DNA of 64,000 nucleotides from Pseudomonas oryzihabitans (GTDB lineage Bacteria > Pseudomonadota > Gammaproteobacteria > Pseudomonadales > Pseudomonadaceae), in assembly GCF_007665395.1 (NCBI RefSeq), contig NZ_VDND01000006.1, positions 124,001 to 188,000 of the forward strand, given 5' to 3'. Under the pieces are notes generated by a model. It saw only the letters and a list, made by a program, of their open reading frames with translations. It was not told the DNA's origin and ran no database searches. This document shows, in pieces, positions 37,898-48,307 of this stretch. How positions within the stretch are numbered: the first letter of the stretch is position 1; the number at the start of each line of letters is the position of its first letter. A program made the translations under genes and the position numbers.

Positions 37898-40020
37898 GCC
37901 GGAATGGCGGCCACGCTCGACTGCTGTTGCTCCAGCCAGGCGCGCAGCTGCGGCAGGGGCATCGGCCGGCCGAACAGATAGCCCTGCATGAAGTTGCAGC
38001 CATTGGCCTGCAGGAATTGCCGCTGCTCGACGGTCTCCACCCCTTCGGCGACCACGTTGAGGCCCAGCTTGTGCGCCATGGCGATGATCGCCCCGGCGAT
38101 CGCCATGTCCCGCTCCTGGTTGGGGATGGTGCGGACGAAACTGCGATCCACCTTGAGCGAGTCGACCGGCAGTCGGCTCAGGTAGGCCAGCGAGGAGTAG
38201 CCGCTGCCGAAGTCGTCGATAGAGACCCGCACGCCCAGGCTGCGGATGTCGGCGATCACCGCGATGGCCACGTTGAGGCTGTGCATCAGGGCGTTCTCGG
38301 TCACCTCGAGGATCAGCGCCGAGGCGGGCAGGTCCTCGGCCTGCAGCGCCCGGGCGATGGCCTGGGGCAGCAGGCGATCGCCCAGGTTCAAGGCCGAACA
38401 GTTCACCGATACCCGAAGCCCCTGGTGCCCCTCGCGGTGCAGCTGGGCGAGATCGGCGCAGGCCTGGCGCAGCACCCAGCCATCCAGCTCGGCGATCAGC
38501 CCGGTTTCCTCGGCGACGCGCACGAAGCGCTCGGGACTCAGCGGACCGAGCACCGGGTGCTGCCAGCGGACCAGGGCTTCCAGGCCCACGGGCTCCCCCT
38601 CGATGTCGACGATGGGCTGATAGGCCACGTGCAGCCCGCCCTGGGCCAGGGCGTGGCGCAGGTCCATCTCCAGGCTGAGCAGGTCATCGGCCTCGCGCTG
38701 GAGGTCGGTGGTGAATCTCTGGCTGCGGTTGCGGCCGCTGCGCTTGCAGTGGCCGACCGCCAGGCCGGCGCTGCGCAGCAGCTGGCCGGCGTTGGCGCCA
38801 TCCTGGGGATAATGGGCGATGCCCAGGCTGAAGGTCATGGCGAGGCGCTGGCCGGCCAACTCGAAAGGCGGGCGCAGTTGTTCGAGCAGGCGCACGGCCA
38901 GGGGCTGGCTGTCGCCACGCGTGCCCAGCGGCAGCAACAGGCTGAATTCGTCGCCGGCATAGCGCGCCAGGGGCAGGTCGTTCTCCAGCACCGCCCGGAT
39001 CCGCTGCGCCATCTGGATCAGCAGTTCGTCGCCGAGGGCATGCCCCAGGCTGTCGTTGATGCGTTTGAAGTGGTCGATGTCCAGCATCAGCAAGGCGAAC
39101 TGCTCACCGGTCCGGGCCTGGCCGAGGGCGCGGTCGACGGTCTGGATGAAGCTGGCCCCGTTGAGCAGGTGGGTCAGGGGGTCGTGCAGGGTGATCTGGT
39201 CGAGGGTGGTGGAGACCCGTTCCAGCCGCAGGCTCTGGGCATGGTAGCGCTCGCCGACCCAGGCGGCGAGCAGCCCGACCATGATGATGAACAGGGTACC
39301 GACGGCGATACCCATGCCCAGCTCCAGGTGCTGGCTCATTTCCGCCAGGCCATCCGCCGCGAAGCCGATGGGCACGGCCAGGGTCAGGGCGGCCATGCCG
39401 GTGAAGTGCATGGAGACGATGGCGAAACCCAGTCCCAGGCTGCCCAGCAGGCGCAGCCAGACGATCTTCAGTCCGCTGCTGCCCCGCAGGCGGAAGGCCA
39501 GCAGCAGGGCACCCAGGGAGGCGAGGCTGGCGATCACCACCGAGACCGCCACCAGCAGCGGATCATAGAGCTGCACGGCCACCGAATGCATGGCCAGCAT
39601 GCCGGTGTAGTGCATGGTGGCGATGCCCAGTCCTGCCGCCAGGGAAGCGAGCAGGTATTGCAGGGTGGTCAGGCGTTCGCGCCCGATCAGGTGCATGACC
39701 GTATAGGACACGGCGATGGCGATCAGCAGCGAGGCCAGGGTGTGCGCCGGCGCGTAATGCACATGGATGCCGATCTTGAACGACAGCATGGCGAGGAAGT
39801 GCATGGACCAGATGCCGCCACCGAGGGCGATGGCGCCGATCAGCTTGGCCAGCTCGCTACCGCGCCGCGAGCGACTGCTGGTCACCCAGTCGGCCATGGC
39901 CAGGGCGGTATAGCCGGCAGCGCTGGCGATCAGATAGGACAGCACCACGAGCACGCCTTCGTAGTCGTTGGCGTCCAGGACCTGATAGCCAGGGGGAAGC
40001 AAGGTGGAGAAATTCAGCAT
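37894..40020 (-). CDS. MHYT-GGDEF-EAL c-di-GMP signalling protein (MucR-like)
   Basis: This 708-residue inner-membrane protein has an N-terminal seven-helix MHYT sensor (about 1-250) with three MH(F/Y) motifs: SMHFLAM, TMHYTGM and SMHFTGM. A diguanylate cyclase domain follows (about 270-435) with motif AGDEF instead of GGDEF. The phosphodiesterase domain (about 450-700) keeps EALVRW, NCSALNL, EVTENAL, DDFGSGYSS, LKVDRSF and AEGVET, so it looks active. MucR of P. aeruginosa, with the same layout, makes c-di-GMP for alginate. The MHYT domain may sense gases through copper. The ATG at 40020 is chosen over a TTG two codons upstream. Confidence 0.92.
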   Translation of the reverse strand: MLNFSTLLPPGYQVLDANDYEGVLVVLSYLIASAAGYTALAMADWVTSSRSRRGSELAKLIGAIALGGGIWSMHFLAMLSFKIGIHVHYAPAHTLASLLIAIAVSYTVMHLIGRERLTTLQYLLASLAAGLGIATMHYTGMLAMHSVAVQLYDPLLVAVSVVIASLASLGALLLAFRLRGSSGLKIVWLRLLGSLGLGFAIVSMHFTGMAALTLAVPIGFAADGLAEMSQHLELGMGIAVGTLFIIMVGLLAAWVGERYHAQSLRLERVSTTLDQITLHDPLTHLLNGASFIQTVDRALGQARTGEQFALLMLDIDHFKRINDSLGHALGDELLIQMAQRIRAVLENDLPLARYAGDEFSLLLPLGTRGDSQPLAVRLLEQLRPPFELAGQRLAMTFSLGIAHYPQDGANAGQLLRSAGLAVGHCKRSGRNRSQRFTTDLQREADDLLSLEMDLRHALAQGGLHVAYQPIVDIEGEPVGLEALVRWQHPVLGPLSPERFVRVAEETGLIAELDGWVLRQACADLAQLHREGHQGLRVSVNCSALNLGDRLLPQAIARALQAEDLPASALILEVTENALMHSLNVAIAVIADIRSLGVRVSIDDFGSGYSSLAYLSRLPVDSLKVDRSFVRTIPNQERDMAIAGAIIAMAHKLGLNVVAEGVETVEQRQFLQANGCNFMQGYLFGRPMPLPQLRAWLEQQQSSVAAIPA

Positions 40021-40125
40021 GCTCAATCGCCAGCTTGCCGCAGGGGCGCTAAGGAAGGGTGATGCTCAGGACATCGGCAGGGACGGCCGACGCTTTAATC
40101 CGCGCGACGGGCGTAGGCGTCGGGC

Positions 40126-40680
40126 TCAGGCCTTGGGCGCCCGGCTGCGTCGCCACAGCCAGAGCAGCAGGCCGATCACCACCAGACCACCCAGCACCAT
40201 CAATTCATACCGCTTGAGATTGCCCAGCACGCCTTCGAGGACGGCGCCGAAGTGATAGGCGGCATAGCCGAGCACCGTGGCCCAGACGATGGCGCCGATG
40301 CCATTGAGCACCAGATAGCGCACCGGCGGATAGCCTGAGAGGCCGATCGCCACCGGCATCACCGTGCGCAGGCCATAGACGAAGCGAAAACTCAGCACCC
40401 AGAGGTCCGGATGGCGACGGATGTGCGCCAGCGCCTTTTCCCCGGCGGCTTCCCACTTGGGCTTGCGCGCCAGCAGCTTGCGGCCATGCCGACGGCCGAG
40501 GAAATACCAGAGCTGATCGCCGGCGTAGCTGCCGCAGAAGGCCACCAGGATGACGGTCTGGATGTTCATGTAGTCGCGAAAGGCGAGAAAGCCGGCCAGC
40601 ACCAGAATGGTTTCGCCTTCGAAGAAGGTGCCGAGAAAGAGGGCGAAATAGCCGAAATCGTGGAGGAATTGCTGGAGCAT
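40126..40680 (-). CDS. DedA family membrane protein
   Basis: This 184-residue DedA/VTT-domain protein has the family motif LFLGTFFEGETILVLAG, the re-entrant GSYAGDQLWYFLGRRHG and FRFVYGLRTVMPVAIGLSG. DedA proteins act in membrane lipid recycling, including undecaprenyl phosphate or phosphatidylethanolamine translocation. The exact lipid here is unknown. It ends with an Arg/Lys-rich cytoplasmic tail. A 263-bp gap separates it from the divergent hemB. Confidence 0.9.
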   Translation of the reverse strand: MLQQFLHDFGYFALFLGTFFEGETILVLAGFLAFRDYMNIQTVILVAFCGSYAGDQLWYFLGRRHGRKLLARKPKWEAAGEKALAHIRRHPDLWVLSFRFVYGLRTVMPVAIGLSGYPPVRYLVLNGIGAIVWATVLGYAAYHFGAVLEGVLGNLKRYELMVLGGLVVIGLLLWLWRRSRAPKA

Positions 40681-40916
40681 TCGGCACTACACGAGGTGAA
40701 CGGAGATGGCGCAGCCTACCCCGGTTGGCGTCTGGAAAGAAAGTGTGACGGACTTCCGTCCGCCGGATGCCAGACGGTCAGGACCCGATTTCGCTGCGAC
40801 CCTGTGTCACGCCGCCGCCGGCCGGCGTCTGCCTTGGATAGGACCTATAGGCACACCATATTGTCATCTGCTGTTACCAATCGGTCATGATTGTGGCCTA
40901 TAACCCATCACACTGA

Positions 40917-41966
<1,050 letters not shown>

Positions 41967-41975
41967 GGAGCTTCA

Positions 41976-44207
41976 ATGAGTAGCCAGGGTTTCGTCGAAA
42001 CCGATCTGCAGCAAGCGACCACCGCCGAGCCCCTGGGCGAGACCCAGGAAGCGGTCACGCTGGACGCCGAGGGGGAGCAGCCCGTCGCCGTGGCGGAGGT
42101 CGTCCCCGCGGCGCCCGCCGCCCCGGCGGCCAACGTGGATGACAGCAGCCTCTACATCCACCGCGAGCTGTCGCAGCTGCAATTCAACATCCGGGTGCTG
42201 GAACAGGCCCTCGACGAATCCTATCCGCTGCTCGAACGGCTCAAGTTCCTGCTGATCTTCTCCAGCAACCTGGACGAGTTCTTCGAGATCCGCGTGGCGG
42301 GCCTGAAGAAGCAGATCGCCTTCGCCCGCGAGCAGGCCGGGGCCGACGGCCTGCTGCCGCACCAGGCGCTTGCACGGATCAGCGACATCGTCCACGGCCA
42401 GGTGGAGCGGCAGTACGCCATCCTCAACGACGTCCTGCTGCCGGCCCTGGCCGAGCAGCAGATCCGCTTCATCCGCCGGCGCTACTGGGACGCCAAGATC
42501 AAGGCCTGGGTGCGCAAGTTCTTCCGTGACGAGATCGCGCCGATCATCACCCCCATCGGCCTGGATCCGACCCACCCCTTCCCGCTGCTGGTGAACAAGA
42601 GCCTCAACTTCATCGTCGAGCTGGAGGGTATGGACGCCTTCGGCCGCGACTCGGGCCTCGCCATCATCCCGGCGCCGCGCCTGCTGCCACGGATAATCCG
42701 GGTACCGGAAGAGGTCGCCGGACCGGGTGACAACTACGTCTTCCTGTCCTCGATGATCCATGCCCACGCCGACGATCTCTTCCCCGGCATGAAGGTCAAG
42801 GGTTGCTTCCAGTTCCGCCTGACCCGCAACGCCGACCTCTCGGTGGATACCGAGGACGTCGAGGACCTGGCGCGCGCCCTGCGTGGCGAGCTGTTCTCGC
42901 GCCGCTACGGCGATGCCGTGCGGGTCGAGGTGGTGGACATCTGCCCGAAGCACCTCACCGACTACCTGCTCAAGCAATTCGGCCTGGGTGAAAGCGAGCT
43001 GTACAAGGTCAATGGCCCGGTCAACCTGACCCGGCTGTTCTCCATCACCGGACTGGCCAGCCATCCGGAGCTGCAGAACGCCCCCTTCACCCCGACCATC
43101 CCCAAGCTGCTGCAGAAGAAGGACAACCTCTTCAACGTCCTGGGCAAGCTCGATGTGCTGCTCTTGCACCCCTTCGAGTCCTTCACCCCGGTGATCGACC
43201 TGATGCGCCAGGCCGCCAAGGACCCCAACGTCCTGGCGATCAAGCAGACGCTCTACCGCAGCGGCGCCAACTCCGAGATCGTCGACGCCCTGGTGGATGC
43301 GGCGCGCAGCGGCAAGGAGGTGACCGCGGTCATCGAATTGCGCGCGCGCTTCGACGAGGAATCCAACCTGCAGCTGGCCAGCCGCCTGCAGCAGGCCGGC
43401 GCCGTGGTCATCTACGGCGTGGTGGGCTTCAAGACCCACGCCAAGATGATGCTGATCCTGCGCCGCGAGAACGGCGAACTGCGCCGCTATGCGCATTTGG
43501 GCACCGGCAACTACCACGCCGGCAACGCCAAGCTGTACACCGACTACAGCCTGCTGACTGCCGACGTGGCCCTGACCGAGGACGTGCACAAGCTGTTCAA
43601 CCAGCTGATCGGCATGGGCAAGACCCTGCGCATGAAGAAGCTGCTGCACGCGCCCTTCACCCTGAAGAAGAACCTGCTGGAGATGATCAACCGCGAGGCG
43701 GTGGCGGCCAGCGAAGGCCGTCCGGCGCAGATCATGGCCAAGATCAACGGCCTGACCGATCCCAAGGTGATTCGCGCCCTCTACAAGGCCAGCCAGGCCG
43801 GGGTGAAGATCGACCTGGTGGTGCGCGGCATGTGCTGCCTGCGCCCCGGCGTGCCCGGCGTGTCCCACAACATCCAGGTGCGCTCCATCATCGGCCGCTT
43901 CCTGGAACACAGCCGCATCTACTACTTCCTCAACGGCGGCGACGAGAAGCTCTATCTCTCCAGCGCCGACTGGATGGAGCGCAACCTCGACATGCGTGTC
44001 GAGACCTGCTTCCCGGTGGAAGGCAAGAAGCTCATCAGCCGGGTCAAGAAGGAGCTGGAAGGCTACCTCACCGACAACACCCAGGCCTGGGTACTGCAGG
44101 AAGACGGCAGCTACGTGCGGCAGTCGCCCACCGGCAACCAGAACGCCCGCAGCGTCCAGGCGACGCTCTTGGAACGGCTGGCCAGTCCGGTGGTGAATAC
44201 CCGCTGA
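41976..44207 (+). CDS. ppk: polyphosphate kinase 1
   Basis: This 743-residue enzyme synthesises polyphosphate from ATP. Conserved parts are the N domain ([15 protein letters not shown]), [15 protein letters not shown], the phosphohistidine motif FKTHAKMML and [12 protein letters not shown]. The first roughly 55 residues are an Ala/Pro/Glu-rich extension missing from E. coli PPK (688 residues). AAGGAG precedes the ATG. Exopolyphosphatase is encoded convergently beyond a 1.1-kb repeat island. Confidence 0.97.
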   Translation: MSSQGFVETDLQQATTAEPLGETQEAVTLDAEGEQPVAVAEVVPAAPAAPAANVDDSSLYIHRELSQLQFNIRVLEQALDESYPLLERLKFLLIFSSNLDEFFEIRVAGLKKQIAFAREQAGADGLLPHQALARISDIVHGQVERQYAILNDVLLPALAEQQIRFIRRRYWDAKIKAWVRKFFRDEIAPIITPIGLDPTHPFPLLVNKSLNFIVELEGMDAFGRDSGLAIIPAPRLLPRIIRVPEEVAGPGDNYVFLSSMIHAHADDLFPGMKVKGCFQFRLTRNADLSVDTEDVEDLARALRGELFSRRYGDAVRVEVVDICPKHLTDYLLKQFGLGESELYKVNGPVNLTRLFSITGLASHPELQNAPFTPTIPKLLQKKDNLFNVLGKLDVLLLHPFESFTPVIDLMRQAAKDPNVLAIKQTLYRSGANSEIVDALVDAARSGKEVTAVIELRARFDEESNLQLASRLQQAGAVVIYGVVGFKTHAKMMLILRRENGELRRYAHLGTGNYHAGNAKLYTDYSLLTADVALTEDVHKLFNQLIGMGKTLRMKKLLHAPFTLKKNLLEMINREAVAASEGRPAQIMAKINGLTDPKVIRALYKASQAGVKIDLVVRGMCCLRPGVPGVSHNIQVRSIIGRFLEHSRIYYFLNGGDEKLYLSSADWMERNLDMRVETCFPVEGKKLISRVKKELEGYLTDNTQAWVLQEDGSYVRQSPTGNQNARSVQATLLERLASPVVNTR

Positions 44208-44273
44208 GGGGCGGCGGGCTTACGCTTTTCGGGGCGTAGGCCTGACCTCCGTGGGGTGGAGGGATCGTAGATC

Positions 44274-44305
44274 GTAGGTTGGGTTGAGCGGGAGCGAAGC
44301 CCAAC
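44274..44305 (+). repeat. left outer inverted arm
   Basis: It starts GTAGGTTGGGTTGAGCGGGA and is the inverted partner of 45292-45323 (31 of 32 bases). Such GTTGGGCTTCGCTCC-type units are common dispersed intergenic repeats in Pseudomonas and related genera. Confidence 0.85.
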
Positions 44306-44726
44306 ATTGCGAGACTTCAAACCTTCACCTTGGGGGGTATGGGCCCCTAGCTGTTTATCGAGTGCTTTGATGGTTCTTGTTTCGCCCACCCGGGCGAGTC
44401 ACTTTTGCCAGTCGCGGCTGCGCGCCCCGGACTACGCGTCCCGGACAAAAGTAAGCAAAAACGCTTGCCCCGATCATCCGGCCCTCCGCTGCGCTGCGGG
44501 TGACTCGCGTTGCTCGCCCTTCGGACCAGCCTACGGCTGTTACTTCGCTACGCTACGTTTCGCTCACGCCAGCGCCGTTCCGGGGTCGGCCTACACGGGC
44601 CGTCCATGGCCCGTTAGGCCTCTCGCCGCATCCCTGCGGCTCGACTCACTCCACGACCCTAGCGTTCGTCCTCCTGAACGGGGCGATTCGCCAGCCTGAA
44701 AGTTTTGGTTGAATAACCTTCAACCC

Positions 44727-44757
44727 GTAGCGTGGACAACGGCGAAGCCTTGTCCAC
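44727..44757 (+). repeat. GTGGACAA hairpin repeat
   Basis: GTAGCGTGGACAACGG opens a unit with a perfect 8-bp stem, GTGGACAA (44732-44739) and TTGTCCAC (44750-44757). A related unit in the opposite orientation lies at 44779-44810, a degenerate third near 44923-44957, and relatives at 55435-55466 and 55620-55651. Confidence 0.75.
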
Positions 44758-44778
44758 AGGTTGATTCGGTGCCCAACA

Positions 44779-44810
44779 GTGGAAAGCGCTGCGCGATTTT
44801 CCACGCTACG
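44779..44810 (-). repeat. GTGGAAA hairpin repeat, inverted copy
   Basis: Read on the minus strand it begins CGTAGCGTGGAAAATCG, the same family as 44727-44757. The stem is GTGGAAA/TTTCCAC. Confidence 0.7.
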
Positions 44811-44827
44811 ACCTTGACGCTACTGGA

Positions 44828-44891
44828 ATCGCGGCCATGGGCCGCTCCTACGGGATATCCGGCTACTGTAGGAGCGGCCCATGGCCGCGAT
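44828..44891. repeat. REP doublet (REPIN)
   Basis: Two perfect 24-bp inverted copies (44828-44851 and 44868-44891) are separated by 16 nt. Each contains GTAGGAGCGGCCCATGGCC, the classic Pseudomonas REP unit. Doublets of this kind are mobilised in trans by RAYT transposases; no such gene is in the window. Confidence 0.92.
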
Positions 44892-45291
44892 AAAGACAGT
44901 TGCTTCGGCAGTTAAAGGCTGCCAGTGGAAAACGCTCTGCGGTTTTACACGTTACAGATCCTATGAACACCCAAGCATCAGGCTGGCGCCCCGTCCCCGT
45001 CCCCGTCCCCGTCAGTGAGGCCGAGTGCAGGTGTCGCGGAGGGGGATGCGAGGCAGGAGGCCCCTTCGTGCCGTGCCTCTGGAGCGGCGCCGGAACGAGG
45101 GGACCCGAAGTGCAGCGGAGGGCCGAAACGTGGGGTGTGCTTTCTTTTGCTTACTTTTCTTTGCGCCGGGCGGCGATCCGCAAGCAAAGAAAAGTGAGTC
45201 GCCCGGGTGGGCGAAACAAGAAACATCAGCAAAGCACGATGAACAGCCAGGGCACTCACAAAACCTAAGGTGCAGAGTTGCACGCGCAACC

Positions 45292-45323
45292 GTCGGGCTT
45301 CGCTCCCGCTCAACCCAACCTAC
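45292..45323 (-). repeat. right outer inverted arm
   Basis: This is the inverted partner of 44274-44305 with one mismatch and ends 6 bp before the ppx stop codon. Confidence 0.85.
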
Positions 45324-45329
45324 AAAAAA

Positions 45330-46859
45330 TCAGCGAACGCTCAACTTGTACCCCACCCGCTCCAGCCACTGGGCTTCCAGTTCGAAGTCGGCCTGCGTCA
45401 GGGGATTCTCCGCCAGCCAGCCATCGGGGAATTGCACGTCCAGGCTGCGCTCGCCGGCGCTGAGCTGGACGTCCGGGATGCTCTTGTGGCGGATGTGGTG
45501 GAAGAGGATGGCGAAGCGCAGCAGCAGGGTCAGGCGCAGCAGCGGTTCGCCTTCCGGGCCCAGCTCCTGCAGGCGTTCCTGGGGGATGTTGCGCCGGTGG
45601 CCGCGCACCAGCAGCGCCAGGGCCTGCTGGTCGCGGCGGGAGAAGCCGGGCAGGTCCGAGTGCTCGATCAGGTAGGCGCCGTGCTTGTGGTACTGGTAGT
45701 GGGCGATGTCCAGGCCGACGCCGTGCAGCCGGGCGGCCCAGCGCAGCAGCTCGGCGTGGTTCTCGTCGGTCAGGCCCCAGGCGCTGGCGACCTGCGCCAG
45801 GGACTTGAGGGCGCGCTTCTCCACCCGCTCGGCGTGGCGCTGATCGACGTGGTAGCGCTCGGCCAGGCCCTTGAGGGTGCGCTCGCGCACGTCCTCGTGG
45901 CTGTGCCGGCCGATCATGTCGTAGAGCACCCCTTCGCGCAGGGCGCCTTCGGAGAGGTGGATCTCCTGCAGCTCCAGGGCCTTGAACAGGGCCTCGAGGA
46001 TGGCCAGGCCGCCGGGCAGGATGGCGCGGCGATCCGGCTTCACGCCGTCGATGTTGAGCAGGTTGATGTCGCCCTGCTTGAGCAGCTTGCGCTTGAGCCA
46101 CTCGATACCGTCCGGGGTGATCTCGCCATTGCCACGGCCGGCCGCCTGGATCGCCAGGGCCACCGCGCGGATGGTGCCGGAGGCGCCGAGCGCCTGGTGC
46201 CAGCCCATCTCGCGCAGGCCCTGATCGATGTTCATCAGCTCCAGGCGCGCGGCGGTGTAGGCGCGGGCGTATTGGGCCGCGGTGATCTTGCCGTCGGCGA
46301 AGAACCTCTTGGTGAAGCTGACGCAGCCCATCTGCAGACTCTCGCGCTGCAGGGTCTCGAAGCGCTGGCCGATGATGAATTCGGTACTGCCGCCGCCGAT
46401 GTCGGTCACCAGTCGGCGTCCGGGCACGTCGGGCATGGAGTGGGAGACGCCCAGGTAGATGAGGCGCGCCTCCTCGCGACCGGAGATGACCTCCACCGCA
46501 TGGCCGAGCACGGCTTCGGCGCGCTGGATGAATTCGGCGCGATTGCGCGCCTCGCGCAGGGCATTGGTGCCCACTACCCGCACGGTACCGCGCGGCATGC
46601 CGGCGATCAGCTGGGCGAAGCGGCGCAGGCAGTCGAGGCCACGCTGGATGGCTTCTTCGCTGAGCAGGCGCGACTCGTCGAGGCCGGCGGCCAGCTGGAT
46701 CTTCTCGCCCAACCGCTCAAGGATGCGGATCTCCCCGTGGAAGTTGCGCGCCCGGACGATATGGAAGCTGTTCGAGCCCAGGTCGATGGCGGCGATCAGT
46801 TCGTGGGGTTCGGCTGGCGAAGGCTGCATCTGGAGGCTCTCGGCGATAAACCGCGCCAT
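45330..46859 (-). CDS. ppx: exopolyphosphatase Ppx/GppA
   Basis: This 509-residue enzyme hydrolyses terminal phosphates of polyphosphate and often pppGpp. The ASKHA-fold phosphate loops are [12 protein letters not shown] near residue 24 and [15 protein letters not shown], with the catalytic glutamate in [12 protein letters not shown]. The C-terminal HD-like domain holds [11 protein letters not shown]. The ATG at 46859 is used; an internal ATG ten codons later is also possible, and neither has a strong ribosome binding site. The stop abuts the repeat island. Confidence 0.95.
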   Translation of the reverse strand: MARFIAESLQMQPSPAEPHELIAAIDLGSNSFHIVRARNFHGEIRILERLGEKIQLAAGLDESRLLSEEAIQRGLDCLRRFAQLIAGMPRGTVRVVGTNALREARNRAEFIQRAEAVLGHAVEVISGREEARLIYLGVSHSMPDVPGRRLVTDIGGGSTEFIIGQRFETLQRESLQMGCVSFTKRFFADGKITAAQYARAYTAARLELMNIDQGLREMGWHQALGASGTIRAVALAIQAAGRGNGEITPDGIEWLKRKLLKQGDINLLNIDGVKPDRRAILPGGLAILEALFKALELQEIHLSEGALREGVLYDMIGRHSHEDVRERTLKGLAERYHVDQRHAERVEKRALKSLAQVASAWGLTDENHAELLRWAARLHGVGLDIAHYQYHKHGAYLIEHSDLPGFSRRDQQALALLVRGHRRNIPQERLQELGPEGEPLLRLTLLLRFAILFHHIRHKSIPDVQLSAGERSLDVQFPDGWLAENPLTQADFELEAQWLERVGYKLSVR

Positions 46860-46941
46860 CGTGCCAGCTAGCCGGTGACAGCTTCAAGCGCACAGCGGTT
46901 ACGGTTGCGCAAAGTGGCAGAAAAAATAGGGTTTTTCCGCC

Positions 46942-47673
46942 TCAGGAGGCCACCTGGCCAATGAACTGGGCCAGCTCCGGCGTCTGCGGGCGGGCGAACA
47001 GCTCCTGGGGATGACCGCTCTCGTGGACCTTGCCCTGGTGCATGAACACCAGCTTGTCGCCCACCTCGCGAGCGAACCTCATCTCATGGGTGACCATGAT
47101 CAGCGTCATGCCCTCGCTGGCCAGCTGCTTGACCACCGCCAGCACCTCGTTGACCAGCTCCGGGTCCAGCGCCGAGGTGATCTCGTCGCATAGCAGCACC
47201 CTGGGCGACATCGCCAGGGCGCGGGCGATGGCCACCCGCTGCTGCTGGCCGCCGGACAGCCGATCCGGATAGCTGTCGAACTTCTCGCCCAGGCCGACCC
47301 GGTCGAGCATCTGCCGGGCCAGGGCGCGGGCTTCGTCCTTGCTGGTCTTCTTCACCACCTGGGGCGCCAGCATGACGTTCTCGCCCACGGTGAGGTGGGG
47401 GAAGAGGTTGAACTGCTGGAAGACCATGCCGACCTTCTGCCGCAGCGACCTCAGGTTGACCCGGGCGGCGTCCAGGTATTCGCCGTCCACCTCGATGACG
47501 CCGTCGTTGATCGATTCCAGGCCGTTCAAGGTGCGCAGCAGGGTGCTCTTGCCCGAGCCGCTCTTGCCGATGATGGCCACCACCTGGCCTTCCTCGACGG
47601 TCAGGTCGATGCCCTTGAGCACATGGTGATTGCCATAGTGTTTGTGCAGGGCGGTCACTCTAAGCAGCGGCAT
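46942..47673 (-). CDS. polar amino-acid ABC transporter ATP-binding protein
   Basis: This 243-residue ABC ATPase of the GlnQ/HisP type has Walker A GKSGSGKST, Q-loop FQQFNLFPHL, signature LSGGQQQRVAIARAL and Walker B VLLCDEITSALDPE. It powers uptake of a polar amino acid with the two permeases and binding protein encoded upstream. The ATG at 47673 has AAGGAG before it. It overlaps the preceding permease gene by 14 bp, so the longer in-frame reading is excluded. Confidence 0.95.
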   Translation of the reverse strand: MPLLRVTALHKHYGNHHVLKGIDLTVEEGQVVAIIGKSGSGKSTLLRTLNGLESINDGVIEVDGEYLDAARVNLRSLRQKVGMVFQQFNLFPHLTVGENVMLAPQVVKKTSKDEARALARQMLDRVGLGEKFDSYPDRLSGGQQQRVAIARALAMSPRVLLCDEITSALDPELVNEVLAVVKQLASEGMTLIMVTHEMRFAREVGDKLVFMHQGKVHESGHPQELFARPQTPELAQFIGQVAS

Positions 47674-48307
47674 GCAGTCTCCTTTCCAGCCAGCGGGCGG
47701 CCAGCGACAGCGGGTAGCAGAGGATGAAGTAGCCCAGGGCGGCGAGGCCATAGACGGTGAAGGGCTGGTAGGTGGCATTGGCGAGCATGCCGCCGATCTT
47801 GGTCAGTTCGGTGAAGCCGATGATGGAGGTCACCGCCGTGCCCTTGACCACCTGCACCGAGAAGCCCACGGTGGGAGCCACGGCGATGCGCAGGGCCTGC
47901 GGCAGGATGACGTGGCGCAGCTGTTCGAAACGGGTCAGCGCCAGGCTTTCCGAGGCTTCCCACTGGCCGTGGGGAATGGCCTCGACGCAACCGCGCCAGA
48001 TCTCGGCGAGGTAGGCGCTGGTGAACAGCGTCAGGGCCACGCCGGCCGCCAGCCAGGCGGGGATTTCCAGGCCCAGCAGCGAGATGCCGAAGAACACCAG
48101 GAACAGCTGCATCAGCAGCGGCGTGCCCTGGAACAGCTCGATGTGCAGCTTGGCCAGCAGCCGGGGCGCCTGCAGCGGCGACAGCCGCGCCCAGAGCACC
48201 AGCAGGCCGGCCAGGCCGCCGCCGGCGAAGGCCGCCAGCGACAGGATGAGGGTCCAGTACAGCCCGGTGCCCAGGTTGCGGACGATATCCCAGAGGGTGA
48301 AGTCCAT
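47660..48307 (-). CDS. polar amino-acid ABC transporter permease (second)
   Basis: This 215-residue HisM/GlnP-type permease has about five helices and the EAA-loop region EASESLALTRFEQLRHVILPQAL. It pairs with the adjacent permease as a heterodimer. The start at 48307 shares one base with the upstream stop (TGATG), and its end overlaps the ATPase gene. Four genes, binding protein-permease-permease-ATPase, form one operon. Confidence 0.93.
   Translation of the reverse strand: MDFTLWDIVRNLGTGLYWTLILSLAAFAGGGLAGLLVLWARLSPLQAPRLLAKLHIELFQGTPLLMQLFLVFFGISLLGLEIPAWLAAGVALTLFTSAYLAEIWRGCVEAIPHGQWEASESLALTRFEQLRHVILPQALRIAVAPTVGFSVQVVKGTAVTSIIGFTELTKIGGMLANATYQPFTVYGLAALGYFILCYPLSLAARWLERRLHAAA

Larger units (their letters stand above)
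44208..45329. repeat. repeat island between ppk and ppx
   Basis: This stretch of more than 1 kb has no credible gene and is made of nested repeats. Outer arms of 32 bp (44274-44305 and 45292-45323) are inverted with one mismatch. Inside them, a second inverted pair reads TTTCGCCCACCCGGGCGA (44381-44398, and on the opposite strand near 45200-45217), followed by AAAAGTAAGCAAAA and CCCTCCGCTGC in both copies. The centre holds a REP doublet and GTGGA hairpins. Short readings in it translate into repeat-derived peptides. Confidence 0.85.

Noticed and set aside
37927..40062. Plus-strand open frame of 711 codons opposite the MHYT-GGDEF-EAL gene
   Set aside because: Antisense shadow; the minus-strand product has full domain motifs.
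41973..43910. Minus-strand open frame of 645 codons opposite ppk
   Set aside because: Antisense shadow of a strongly conserved gene.
44307..45268. Several 70-130 residue open frames between ppk and ppx
   Set aside because: They translate dispersed repeats, lack ribosome binding sites and resemble the spurious small proteins often annotated in such repeats.
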